6,516 nt of DNA from Anaerolineae bacterium CG2_30_64_16 (GTDB taxonomy: Bacteria > Chloroflexota > Anaerolineae > CG2-30-64-16), in contig MNXL01000058.1 of the NCBI GenBank assembly GCA_001871755.1, positions 1 through 6,516 on the forward strand, read 5' to 3'. How positions within the stretch are numbered: position 1 is the first letter of the stretch; every line of letters starts with the position of its first letter. Shown here in pieces: positions 1 to 5,666 of this stretch. Under the pieces are notes generated by a model that was given only the letters and a program-made list of their open reading frames with translations, made no database searches and had not been told where the DNA came from. The translations under genes were made by a program, and so were the position numbers.

Positions 1-28
1 AGAAATTCAACAGGCTCGGTAACTGGTC

Positions 29-595
29 ATGAAATTCCGCGAGTTAGTAGACAAATCCGTGTGGGATGACGTCTGGCCCGTCTTGCTGCGTCTCTACCCC
101 GACGAGGAGCAGATTGGCGAGGGCTATCGGCAGGTTTACGCAACGCTGCGATCGCTCCAGCCCGCCGAGAGTAAGCTGCGCATTTGCATCGAGACCGTGA
201 CCGATGACTTCGACGGCGAGACCTACGAAGATGTCTCCGGCAAAGACGGCACAACCCGGCGCGAAACTGCACCCGAAACGGAGTGGGACGACGAGCAGGG
301 TAACGAGGAGGCCTCCTTCGGCATCGAGTTCACCGACTGGGCCGAGTGGCTGGGCATGGAGATTGATCCTGAAACGGTAGCCCGTTACTCTGAACTGGAG
401 ATCATCGGGCACTGTCTCTGGGAAATGACCTTTTTCGGTTTTAGCGAAGAGAAGATCAGAAAGTTCATGGACGACATGGAAGAAGGTGTACGGAATGGTG
501 AGCGGCATACTTTCGATGACATCGAGGATCTGTTTGATGAGTTGGATAAGATAGATGAAGACCCGACACCGCAAGACTCTGCTGGTGATCTTTGA
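29..595 (+). CDS. Acidic protein resembling the DUF6557 family, first gene of a hicAB operon
   Basis: The ORF encodes 188 residues with no signal peptide or membrane segment, so it is probably cytoplasmic. An in-frame TAA at 20-22 leaves ATG 29 as the first usable start; no clear Shine-Dalgarno is visible in the few bases before it. From memory of the family, the layout fits DUF6557: an N-terminal helix with a LRLYPDEE motif (about residues 20-27), a RICIE strand (51-55), an FTDWAEWLGMEID block (101-113) and a conserved ELEIIGHCLWEMTFFGF block (122-138). The family has no known biochemical role that I can state. Residues 74-96 form a polar, acidic stretch that looks like a loop expansion, and the tail (about 145-182) is rich in Asp and Glu. 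Its last 41 bases overlap hicA in another frame, which points to coupled translation. The protein could be a third partner of the toxin-antitoxin pair or simply an operon mate. The gene is secure; the family assignment is tentative. Confidence 0.75.
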   Translation: MKFRELVDKSVWDDVWPVLLRLYPDEEQIGEGYRQVYATLRSLQPAESKLRICIETVTDDFDGETYEDVSGKDGTTRRETAPETEWDDEQGNEEASFGIEFTDWAEWLGMEIDPETVARYSELEIIGHCLWEMTFFGFSEEKIRKFMDDMEEGVRNGERHTFDDIEDLFDELDKIDEDPTPQDSAGDL

Positions 596-827
596 GGACC
601 CGGTGCGGTCGAACATCCCTTGGGCTGACATCGAGAGTCTGCTCATCGCTTGCGGCGCCCTGATTCGCGAAGGGCGGGGATCGCGCGTGAGAGTCACCTT
701 GAACGATGTGCAGGCTGTCTTTCACCGTCCTCATCCGCAGAAAGAGACCGACAAGGGCGGCGAAGCCTCGCACTTCGCAGTGCTTTCCATGCGTCGTTTT
801 CTGATAGAAGCAGGAGTCGTGCCATGA
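555..827 (+). CDS. hicA: HicA-type toxin (mRNA interferase) with a small internal insertion
   Basis: The product is 90 residues, slightly longer than usual for this small family. HicA toxins have a dsRBD-like fold and cleave mRNA using a conserved histidine; a HicB antitoxin neutralises them. The sequence shows the long-form HicA pattern: KTRHRKTL near the start, an IPWADIESLL helix (21-30), GSRVRV (42-47), the strand AVFHRPHP (54-61) holding the candidate catalytic His57 or His60, and a C-terminal MRRFLIEAGV helix (79-88). The family usually runs DKG-A-V into the RRFL helix; here GEASHF (69-74) is extra and lies in a hairpin-forming stretch of DNA. ATG 555 lies inside the upstream gene, has only a weak GGATAAG upstream, and probably depends on coupled translation. 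The stop shares ATGA with hicB. Family identification is from remembered homologues; toxicity after the insertion is unknown. Confidence 0.85.
   Translation: MKTRHRKTLLVIFEDPVRSNIPWADIESLLIACGALIREGRGSRVRVTLNDVQAVFHRPHPQKETDKGGEASHFAVLSMRRFLIEAGVVP
760..783. repeat. Micro-palindrome inside hicA with two alternative hairpins
   Basis: GCGAAG (760-765) and CTTCGC (773-778) are perfect inverted repeats with a 7-base loop. GCACT (770-774) and AGTGC (779-783) form a second hairpin with a 4-base loop that competes with the first. The stretch coincides with the six residues (GEASHF) that look extra compared with the HicA family pattern, so it may be a short palindromic insertion of about 18 bases. 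The inverted repeats are seen directly; the insertion origin is inferred. Confidence 0.55.
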
Positions 828-1174
828 TGGAGTACAAAGGATACCTGGGGCAGGTGCAGTTCGACGACGAAGCGGGTATTTTCCACGGTGAAGTTATCAA
901 CATTCGAGATGTAATCACGTTCCAGGGGCGATCGGTTGAGGAGCTTCGCCAGGCGCTCGAAGATTCGATAGAAGATTATCTGGAGTTTTGCGCCGAGCTT
1001 GGGAAGGAACCGGAAAAGCCGTTCTCCGGCCGCGTGACCATCCGCCTTTCGCCGGAGCAGCACCGCAAGGTGGTTTTCGCGGCCGCAAAGGCCGGTGAGG
1101 CGTTGGAGCGGTGGATCGCCGAGACCCTCGACCGCGCCACCGGAACGGTTCAGCCTGGCGCAGCGCCCGCGTAA
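824..1174 (+). CDS. hicB: HicB-type antitoxin
   Basis: The ORF encodes 116 residues. HicB proteins bind and inhibit HicA and usually repress their own operon through a C-terminal DNA-binding domain. The N-terminal half (about 2-60) has the partial RNase H-like HicB pattern: MEYKGYLGQVQFD, then FHGEVINIRDVITFQG, then a helix SVEELRQALEDSIEDYLEFC. After a KEPEKPFSGR linker, residues 71-104 (VTIRLSPEQHRKVVFAAAKA and onward) look like a ribbon-helix-helix DNA-binding domain. The start could be ATG 824, which makes an ATGA overlap with the hicA stop, or ATG 827. An AGGAG at 812-816 lies 7 bases before 824 and supports it. The frame stays open upstream to 650, but that part overlaps hicA and reads as nonsense. 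Placement directly behind hicA supports the pairing, and the antitoxin looks intact. Confidence 0.88.
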   Translation: MMEYKGYLGQVQFDDEAGIFHGEVINIRDVITFQGRSVEELRQALEDSIEDYLEFCAELGKEPEKPFSGRVTIRLSPEQHRKVVFAAAKAGEALERWIAETLDRATGTVQPGAAPA

Positions 1175-1281
1175 AATTGGACAAGGCCTGATCTGCAAAC
1201 CTGGTCAACTATGCCCGGTCGGCGCCGAACCTGGAATAAAGCAAACCAGAGTATAGCGCCACGCTACGACGTTCAGGTGTA

Positions 1282-2025
1282 TACTGCGCACGGGCATAAA
1301 CTGCGTTTTTCGGGCAATTCGCCCTGGCTGTGGTACGATAGCGCTCATGACTATTCAACTTGAATTCACCCCCGACATCCAAGCCGCCCTGAATCAAGAG
1401 CGGTATGACTACCCCGATCCCATGGTGCAACGGCGCATGGGGACGTTATGGCTCAAGAGTCACGACCTCCCGCACGCCCAGATTGCCGAGCTGGCAGGGG
1501 TCTCCGAGAACACCCTGCGGGACTACTTTCGCTTGTATCAGGAAGGCGGCCTGGCGAAATTGAAAGAGCTTCACCCGTATCGCCCCGCCAGCGCATTGCA
1601 GGCGCATGCCACCAGTCTGGAAGCCCATTTCCGCGAGCATCCGCCCGCCACGATCAAAGAAGCGCAAAGCGAGATCACCCGATTGACGAGCATTGAGCGC
1701 AGCGAGAGCCAAGTGCGGCACTTTCTCCACGACCAGTTAGGCATGCGCTGCCGCAAAGTCGGCATGATCCCCGCCAAAGCGGACCCCGACGTGCAGGCCA
1801 CGTACAAACAAGACGTCCTGGAACCCCGCTTGGCCCAAGCCCAAGCCGGCACCCGGGCCGTGTTCTTTGTGGATGCGACGCACTTTGTCCTGGCGCCCTT
1901 TCTCGGCTTGCTGTGGTGTTTCCAGCGCATCTTCATCCAAGCGCCGGCGGGTCGGCAACGGTTCAACGTCCTGGGTGCCCTGAATGCCCTCACGCATGAA
2001 CTCATCACGGTGACCAACGACACCT
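1282..2025 (+). mobile_element. IS630-family element, copy A, 5' part only
   Basis: The left end is placed by comparison with copy B (minus strand, 5690-6472). The two share TATACTGC, then the 5' leader and the transposase start, but differ completely outside this point. A TA at 1280-1281 fits IS630 target choice. Similarity between the copies stops after base 2025, where the IS4-like element region begins. The right terminus, and the second D and the E of the catalytic triad, are missing, so this remnant cannot move by itself. The 107 bases between hicB and this end hold no gene that I can see. Confidence 0.75.
1311..1339 (+). promoter_or_regulatory. Putative transposase promoter of copy A
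   Basis: A weak -35-like CGGGCA (1311-1316), a 17-base spacer and a -10-like TACGAT (1334-1339) lie just upstream of ATG 1347. Copy B has better versions of both boxes at the same offsets. Only 7 bases separate the -10 box from the ATG, so transcription would start at or next to the start codon and the mRNA would have little or no leader. Confidence 0.4.
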
Positions 2026-2042
2026 CTGGAATTACGGTATAG
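1347..2042 (+). pseudogene. IS630-family transposase, C-terminally truncated (copy A)
   Basis: The ORF gives 231 residues, of which 1-226 match the copy B transposase at about 83% identity by eye count. IS630 transposases cut and paste DNA at TA targets using a DDE catalytic core. Visible parts are a helix-turn-helix region (about 40-75, IAELAGVSENTLRDYFRLYQ), a second homeodomain-like linker region (about 95-145, KEAQSEI to GMRCRKVGM), and the beginning of the catalytic domain with VFFVDATHF, where Asp176 is the likely first catalytic residue. The last five residues (SGITV) and the stop come from beyond the breakpoint. The remaining third, with the second Asp and the Glu, is absent. ATG 1347 is chosen because copy B shares it; no Shine-Dalgarno is seen. 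A surviving DNA-binding fragment could still be made and might bind related ends, but this is speculation. Confidence 0.85.
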
Positions 2043-2996
2043 TTCCTTTCTGGTTCTGACTCGTCTGACATGAAGAATTGTCCAATCGCGGGTTCTCGGT
2101 GCAACCGTACCGGCGCAAGATGTCCGCGGCGGAGCCGAGGTGGGGCGGCAGGTGGCGGAGCGGAACCCTCAACAGGACGAACAGTTCATGGATGTCAAAG
2201 ATGCCGTACTGCCGCCCGACCAGCACCAGCACCTGGTCGCGGCTGTCCCGTTCCAGTTGCCGCCGCCAGCGCAGCGCTCCTTGCCCGCTCAACAAGTTGT
2301 GCGCCAGGAAGGGGGCTGGTGCCGCGTCCGGCGCCGGGGGTGGCGCAACTGGGCTAGCCAGATGCGTCTGGGGCGGTGGGACGGGCGGCGCGGGGGTGCT
2401 GACCTCCCCCGTCGTGGCGTCCCGGACCTGCTGCTGAACCGTGCAGATCAGGCTGGCGGGGGGTGGGGGCACGGCCCCGGCCTGGGCCTTGACAGGCGAT
2501 AGGCCGTGGCCACGGCCAGCAGCAAGACGACGAAGGTGAGGTGGCTGCGCACCCCCGCCGCGGTGCGTTTGGGGAACCAGCGGGTCAGGGTCCAGAACTG
2601 CTTGCTGTTGCGGAACAGGCCGTTCTCGATCCAGCTGCGGTCATCGTAGGCGTCTACGGTCAGCCACGGGTCGTCCACCGGCCCATTGGTCAGGTAGACC
2701 CGCGGCCCGTCGCCGGGGTCAGGGGCCTGGTTGCGCCACAGGCTGACCACTACGGCGTTGAGGGTCGGCCGTTGCTCCCAACTCAGCCGGTGGCCAGGCA
2801 CCACGGGCGGCCGATAGGCGGCCCAGTTGCGGATGCCGCGCACGACCCGCACCTGCGAGACCAATGGCTCGGTGGTCTGGTCGCGGCCCTGGCCGTGCCG
2901 CCGCTGTTCCAGCCGCTCGTAGATGGGTGAACCGTCTTGCTCCGCCAACGCCACTTCGCGGGCGACCATGTTGGTTTTGGCGATCACCACGAAGAT

Positions 2997-3038
2997 GACA
3001 CTTGCACCTGCACAAAACCGCAGGCGCAGTGCAGGTGT
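2997..3038. repeat. Palindromic repeat, copy 1, in frame inside the IS4-like transposase
   Basis: GACACTTGCACCTGC opens the element and AGTGCAGGTGT closes it, with a 16-base centre ACAAAACCGCAGGCGC. The outer arms form an imperfect inverted repeat. The same opening 15-mer and closing 11-mer occur on the opposite strand at 3234-3266. The 42 bases add 14 codons (TPALRLRFCAGASV) between ELATLG and IFVVIAKTNM, where related transposases as I remember them run straight from a Gly into FVV-AKTNM. The reading frame is kept. Confidence 0.7.
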
Positions 3039-3233
3039 GCCCAGGGTGGCCAGTTCGTACAAGGAGGTACCGTCGACGTAGGCGCGATCCACGACCAGGC
3101 GGACGATGCGACTATGCGGGGCGAGGTTGGTTTGCGCTTGCTTAACCAAGTCCACCAGGTAGGGCGCTTCGTGGTCCTGAATCTGCACGATGCGGATGGC
3201 CAGGGGAATCAGAGTCAACAAGTCGAGCAGGGC

Positions 3234-3266
3234 GACACCTGCACTTGCAGCGCAGGTGCAAGTGTC
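3234..3266. repeat. Palindromic repeat, copy 2, at a frameshift in the IS4-like transposase
   Basis: This is a 33-base near-perfect palindrome: GACACCTGCACTTGC and GCAGGTGCAAGTGTC are arms of 15 bases around AGC, with two G-T type mismatches. Removing 32 bases rejoins FGWRL to ALLDLLTLIPLAIR in one frame, so the insertion itself explains the break. It is in the opposite orientation to copy 1. Confidence 0.75.
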
Positions 3267-3977
3267 AGCCGCCAGCCGAAGAGTAGTTTGACGACGATCA
3301 CGTCAGCCCCTTTCCGGTCGCGGCGGTGTTCTTCGACTTTCAGACAGCCGCAGTCGGCAAAGGTCGGCGTGGTGATGATGCGCGTGCCGTCCACCGCGAC
3401 CATCACCTCGGCCATGAAGAGGCCGAAGGCGGCCAGGCAGTGGATGCTGCCGTTGAACAGCGTCATCAGCGCCGCCGCACTGGCCTTGCTGATGGTATTG
3501 GCCAGCGTCTGCGGGTCCAACAGGGCATACTCGCTGGCCGCCGTGCGCTGGCTGGCGCCGCGGCGGGTCAGGCCCACCGTCACCTGCTCGACGGTGAAGC
3601 CGATCACGAGCATGACGGGCACGTTGCTGAACAGCAGGCTCGACAGCGCGTTGGTGGAATTGATGCCGCACAGCACGCGCACGCCGTAGAGCAGGACGAA
3701 GACCAGCACCGGCAGGAACACCCGTTGCACGGCCTCGATGGTGAAGGTCTCCCAATGGGCCAGGATGCCGGTTTGCCGCAGAAAACCGAGGAAGCCGTCC
3801 ACCAGCGTGGCCTCATTCAAGGTGCGCACGTCGTCCATCGGCGTGCCCGCGTGCAACGCCTGGGCGACGGCGGCATCGTTGCGCTCGGCAAACTGCCAGT
3901 CCAGGTGCTCGGCCAGATTGCGGCGCACATCATCGACGGTCTGTGGGGGCTGGGTCATGGGCTCCTCCTGCCAAGAG

Positions 3978-3993
3978 TTAGGGTGGTCCCTAA
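3978..3993. repeat. Hairpin at the right end of the IS4-like element
   Basis: TTAGGG (3978-3983) and CCCTAA (3988-3993) are perfect 6-base inverted repeats with a 4-base loop. They sit between the presumed element end and the transposase ribosome binding site. A hairpin here could limit expression from outside transcripts, as in some other IS families; that role is inferred. Confidence 0.5.
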
Positions 3994-4184
3994 TCCAAGG
4001 CGGTGCCAATTTCGCAATCCTGCCAGGCTGGGCCATCGGCGCTTTCGTCAGCTTTCAACAAGATCCGGGCATGCGTCAGGGTACGGGCGGCCGTCGCCCC
4101 TGATGCAATGAGATCCTGAAGCATCGTGCGCTCTTCGGGCGTGAGCGTCACATGGTACTTCTTGTGCGGCGCTTGTTTGGACAT
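3990..4184 (-). pseudogene. IS630-like transposase N-terminal fragment
   Basis: The ORF encodes 64 residues from ATG 4184, with a perfect AGGAGG (4192-4197) 7 bases upstream. The sequence KYHVTLTPEERTMLQDLIASG, then ARTLTHARILLKADES, then DGPAWQDCEIGTALD matches the N-terminal helical region that I recall from a common IS630-like transposase group, in which the next residues complete the helix-turn-helix. Here a TAG follows the Asp directly, at the junction with the IS4-like element. It is unlike copies A and B and unlike the complete element at 4273-5687, so it represents a further IS type. The fragment lacks all catalytic residues. Confidence 0.7.
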
Positions 4185-4257
4185 CGGATATCCTCCTGGT
4201 AGATAATCGACAACTTATCTCCAGGATAACCCAAGATGCCCAATCCATCAAATTATC
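3993..4257 (-). mobile_element. Third IS630-like element, 5' fragment only
   Basis: The fragment contains the start of a transposase gene and about 70 bases of leader. Its outer end is not defined but likely lies near a TA around 4256, next to a few bases that may still belong to copy B. Its other end is cut by the IS4-like element. The leader contains an inverted pair AGATAA / TTATCT (4201-4206 and 4215-4220) with an 8-base loop. No continuation of this element is found elsewhere in the window. Confidence 0.5.
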
Positions 4258-4266
4258 GTTGACGCG

Positions 4267-5061
4267 CTAGTAGTGGGTCGTTTGATTCGACTTCAGCCAT
4301 TTCTTGAGCAAGGTGGTGCGCTGTCGTACTGGACGTTGGGTGCAGGCGCCCGAGCCGCCGAGCGCATGGCGGCGTTGGCGGCTGCGCTGCCGGCGGGCGG
4401 CCCGTTTGCCGCCCCAAACGAAAGGTGTCGGTTCGCGGTTCCAACCTTTGGCAGTGGCTTCCAAGGCCTCCATGATCTGCTGCGGGGTCTCGGGCGTCTG
4501 GCCCTCCAGGGCACGGCGCCCCACGATGCGCTGGATCGATTCGGCCATGTTGAGCCAGGAACTGCCCAAGGGCGTGTAGAGCGGCATGATCCCATGTTCG
4601 ATGAGCCACAGAACCATTTCCGGCGTACAGTGAGCGGCGAGATTGTCCCACACCAACAGCATGCGCAGCGCCGGGAGAACCTCGGGCAGTGTAATCGGTT
4701 GGGTCAGTCCTTGCTGCCAACGTTGCCACAGTGCGGTCTGGGTTGCCGCATCGCAGGGGGCTGGGGTGGGCAAGGTGCTCAAGATCGCGGCACACTGTTC
4801 CTTCAGCCAGGGATGCAAGACCGCATTGGTGGCACTGGTCACGCCTTTGACGCGCAACTCGCCGTCGCTGGGATGAAACAAGGTCAGCATTTTGGCCGTA
4901 CCATTGCGGATGTATTCGTGCGGTTGGCGGAGCGGGTGTTCCACGGGTTGCCAACTGGCGCCCGGACAGGGCTTGGTTTGGTAGGGACCCGCTTCATCTT
5001 GATTCCAGACGGCCAAGCCCAGCTTCTCCCCCAGCGTATAGGCGTCTTCGATCAACTTTTT
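4267..5061 (-). CDS. IS630-family transposase, ORF B (DDE catalytic half)
   Basis: This frame gives about 264 residues after the slippery run; it is also open upstream to 5136, but that part overlaps ORF A. The DDE core is complete: LAVWNQDEAGPYQ holds the first Asp, LLVWDNLAAHC the second, and YTPLGSSWLNMAESIQR the Glu. Exactly 34 residues separate the second Asp from the Glu, the spacing typical of IS630. A basic C-terminal tail (about 50 residues with many Arg and Lys) follows. The fusion would be about 447 residues, longer than the 340 or so common in the family. The coding frame runs through the left inverted repeat: CCAC ends the element, TAC uses the target TA, and the stop TAG (4267-4269) belongs to flanking DNA. 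The element therefore has no stop of its own. Confidence 0.82.
   Translation of the reverse strand, partial: KKLIEDAYTLGEKLGLAVWNQDEAGPYQTKPCPGASWQPVEHPLRQPHEYIRNGTAKMLTLFHPSDGELRVKGVTSATNAVLHPWLKEQCAAILSTLPTPAPCDAATQTALWQRWQQGLTQPITLPEVLPALRMLLVWDNLAAHCTPEMVLWLIEHGIMPLYTPLGSSWLNMAESIQRIVGRRALEGQTPETPQQIMEALEATAKGWNREPTPFVWGGKRAARRQRSRQRRHALGGSGACTQRPVRQRTTLLKKWLKSNQTTHY
4273..4290 (+). repeat. Terminal inverted repeat of the complete IS630 element, left (transposase 3' side)
   Basis: This 18-base end pairs with 5670-5687 with one mismatch (G against A at the eighth base) and is preceded by TA at 4271-4272. Confidence 0.85.
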
Positions 5062-5609
5062 TTCGCCTCGGCGTCTGGATCGCAGACGGTCACCGGCCCG
5101 CTTTTCCGCTTGCGTACTACTTGGCCGGTCTGGCACCAGCTACGTGACCGTTGCCAGGTGAAGCCGGCCTCCAGCAGTACCATGCGGATCGTGTCTTCAC
5201 TCACGGCAGGCAGGCCATCCGGCGCCCGGCGCAGCGCCCGACACAACAACTGCAACGACCACGTGGCCGTACCATCCTGCTCAGGCATGGGCTGCCGCCG
5301 CACCTCCGCCAGGATGTGTTCGCACTCGGCAGGCCCGTACTTGCGGGCTGGCCCACCCCCGTGTTTGCGCTCCAACGCGGCCAGCCCTTGCCGGTTGAAC
5401 TCGCTCACCCAACGCGCCACGGTATCGCCTGTCGTGCGGCCAGCGACCGTGGCCGCTTCCGTGTACGTCTTACCGGCCGTCACCGCAAGTAGGCCTTTCG
5501 CATGCGCCACATGGCTCGCTGGTTCGCGGTCCGACCGACTAATCCGTTGCAGCACCCCGCGCTCTGCGTCGGACAGTTCGCGCAAGGTCTCTTTCTTTTG
5601 GCGAGACAT
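5052..5609 (-). CDS. IS630-family transposase, ORF A (DNA-binding half)
   Basis: ORF A encodes about 185 residues. ATG codons at 5612 and 5609 follow an AGGAGG at 5616-5621 with 3 or 6 bases of spacing; 5609 has the better spacing. An upstream in-frame ATG at 5639 overlaps the predicted -10 box and is unlikely. The product has the paired helix-turn-helix layout of IS630 proteins: SDAERGVLQRI, then KTYTEAATVAGRTTGDTVARWVSEFNRQGL, then a second block around CRALRRAPDGLPAVSEDTIRMVLLEAGF. It recognises the element's ends in this family. The frame closes at TGA 5052-5054, immediately after an A7 run. A -1 shift there continues into ORF B, so ORF A is either the first half of a fused transposase or a separate regulator able to compete for the ends. 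No catalytic residue lies in this part. Confidence 0.82.
   Translation of the reverse strand: MSRQKKETLRELSDAERGVLQRISRSDREPASHVAHAKGLLAVTAGKTYTEAATVAGRTTGDTVARWVSEFNRQGLAALERKHGGGPARKYGPAECEHILAEVRRQPMPEQDGTATWSLQLLCRALRRAPDGLPAVSEDTIRMVLLEAGFTWQRSRSWCQTGQVVRKRKSGPVTVCDPDAEAKKS
5057..5063 (-). promoter_or_regulatory. A7 slippery run, presumed -1 frameshift site
   Basis: On the minus strand seven A are followed by G. ORF A reads GCG AAA AAA AGT TGA; re-reading one base gives AAA AAG TTG ATC and continues into ORF B without any gap in the family pattern (DAEAKK then LIEDAY). The stop lies 3 bases after the run. Ribosomal -1 slippage, or polymerase slippage adding one A, would both make the fusion. 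Such A-runs are known frameshift sites in several IS families. A plain 1-base deletion remains possible. Confidence 0.65.
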
Positions 5610-5637
5610 CATGAGCCTCCTGGTGGGTCTGGGACTC

Positions 5638-5666
5638 ATGTTATCCCGCTTCGTGCATTATGGCAA
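5638..5666 (-). promoter_or_regulatory. Putative promoter of the complete IS630 element
   Basis: On the minus strand, TTGCCA (5661-5666, five of six consensus bases) is followed by a 17-base spacer and TAACAT (5638-5643, four of six). It lies just inside the right inverted repeat and about 20 bases before the AGGAGG of the first ORF, a normal spacing. Confidence 0.55.

Larger units (their letters stand above)
2032..3958 (-). pseudogene. IS4-like DDE transposase broken by frameshifts
   Basis: The start is ATG 3958 (MTQPPQTVDD), preceded by an AGGAGG-type site. Frame 1 runs to 3215 and includes VAVDGTRIITT with the first catalytic Asp (codon 3389-3391). Frame 2 covers about 3233 to 2493, with LVVDRAYVDG holding the second Asp (3087-3089) and YDDRSWIENGLFRNSK holding the Glu (2625-2627), close to the IS4 Y-R-E-K signature. 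Frame 3 covers about 2493 to 2032, beginning VKAQAGAVPPPP, followed by a proline-rich linker and a C-terminal FDIHELFVLLRVPLRHLPP to ILRRYGC block that I recall from this transposase group. The first break falls at the palindrome 3234-3266, whose net 32-base gain explains the frame change. The second break near 2493 looks like a small deletion. A further 42-base in-frame insertion lies at 2997-3038. All three catalytic residues survive, so decay seems recent. The hydrophobic run FLPVLVFVLLYGVRVL is taken as part of the fold rather than a membrane segment. Confidence 0.75.
2026..3993 (-). mobile_element. IS4-like insertion sequence, degenerate
   Basis: This region carries one IS4-superfamily transposase gene on the minus strand, with all its coding parts in order but split over three frames. 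The right boundary is set near 3993, where the next IS630-like ORF loses its family pattern right after a Leu-Asp pair. The left boundary is set near 2026, where copy A ends. I found no convincing terminal inverted repeats or target duplication, so both ends are uncertain by some tens of bases. At the right end, TTAGGG and CCCTAA form a hairpin. Confidence 0.6.

Noticed and set aside
44..697. A 217-codon open frame on the - strand opposite the first operon
   Set aside because: It is opposite three well-supported overlapping genes, and no recognisable motif or ribosome binding site was seen.
650..823. Upstream extension of the hicB frame
   Set aside because: It overlaps hicA fully and gives a low-complexity Arg/Ser-rich peptide; ATG 824 has a ribosome binding site and begins the HicB pattern.
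1217..1231. GGTCGGCGCCGAACC as a rho-independent terminator after hicB
   Set aside because: It is a palindrome without a proper loop and no T run follows, so a terminator call is not supported.
3680..3740. Membrane segment in the IS4-like ORF (FLPVLVFVLLYGVRVL)
   Set aside because: The surrounding protein is a transposase with catalytic motifs; a single hydrophobic helix in its helical N-terminal domain is a better reading.
3326..4111. A 261-codon + strand frame rich in His, Gly and Gln
   Set aside because: This composition is typical of an antisense shadow, and the minus strand here codes for the IS4-like transposase N-terminal half.
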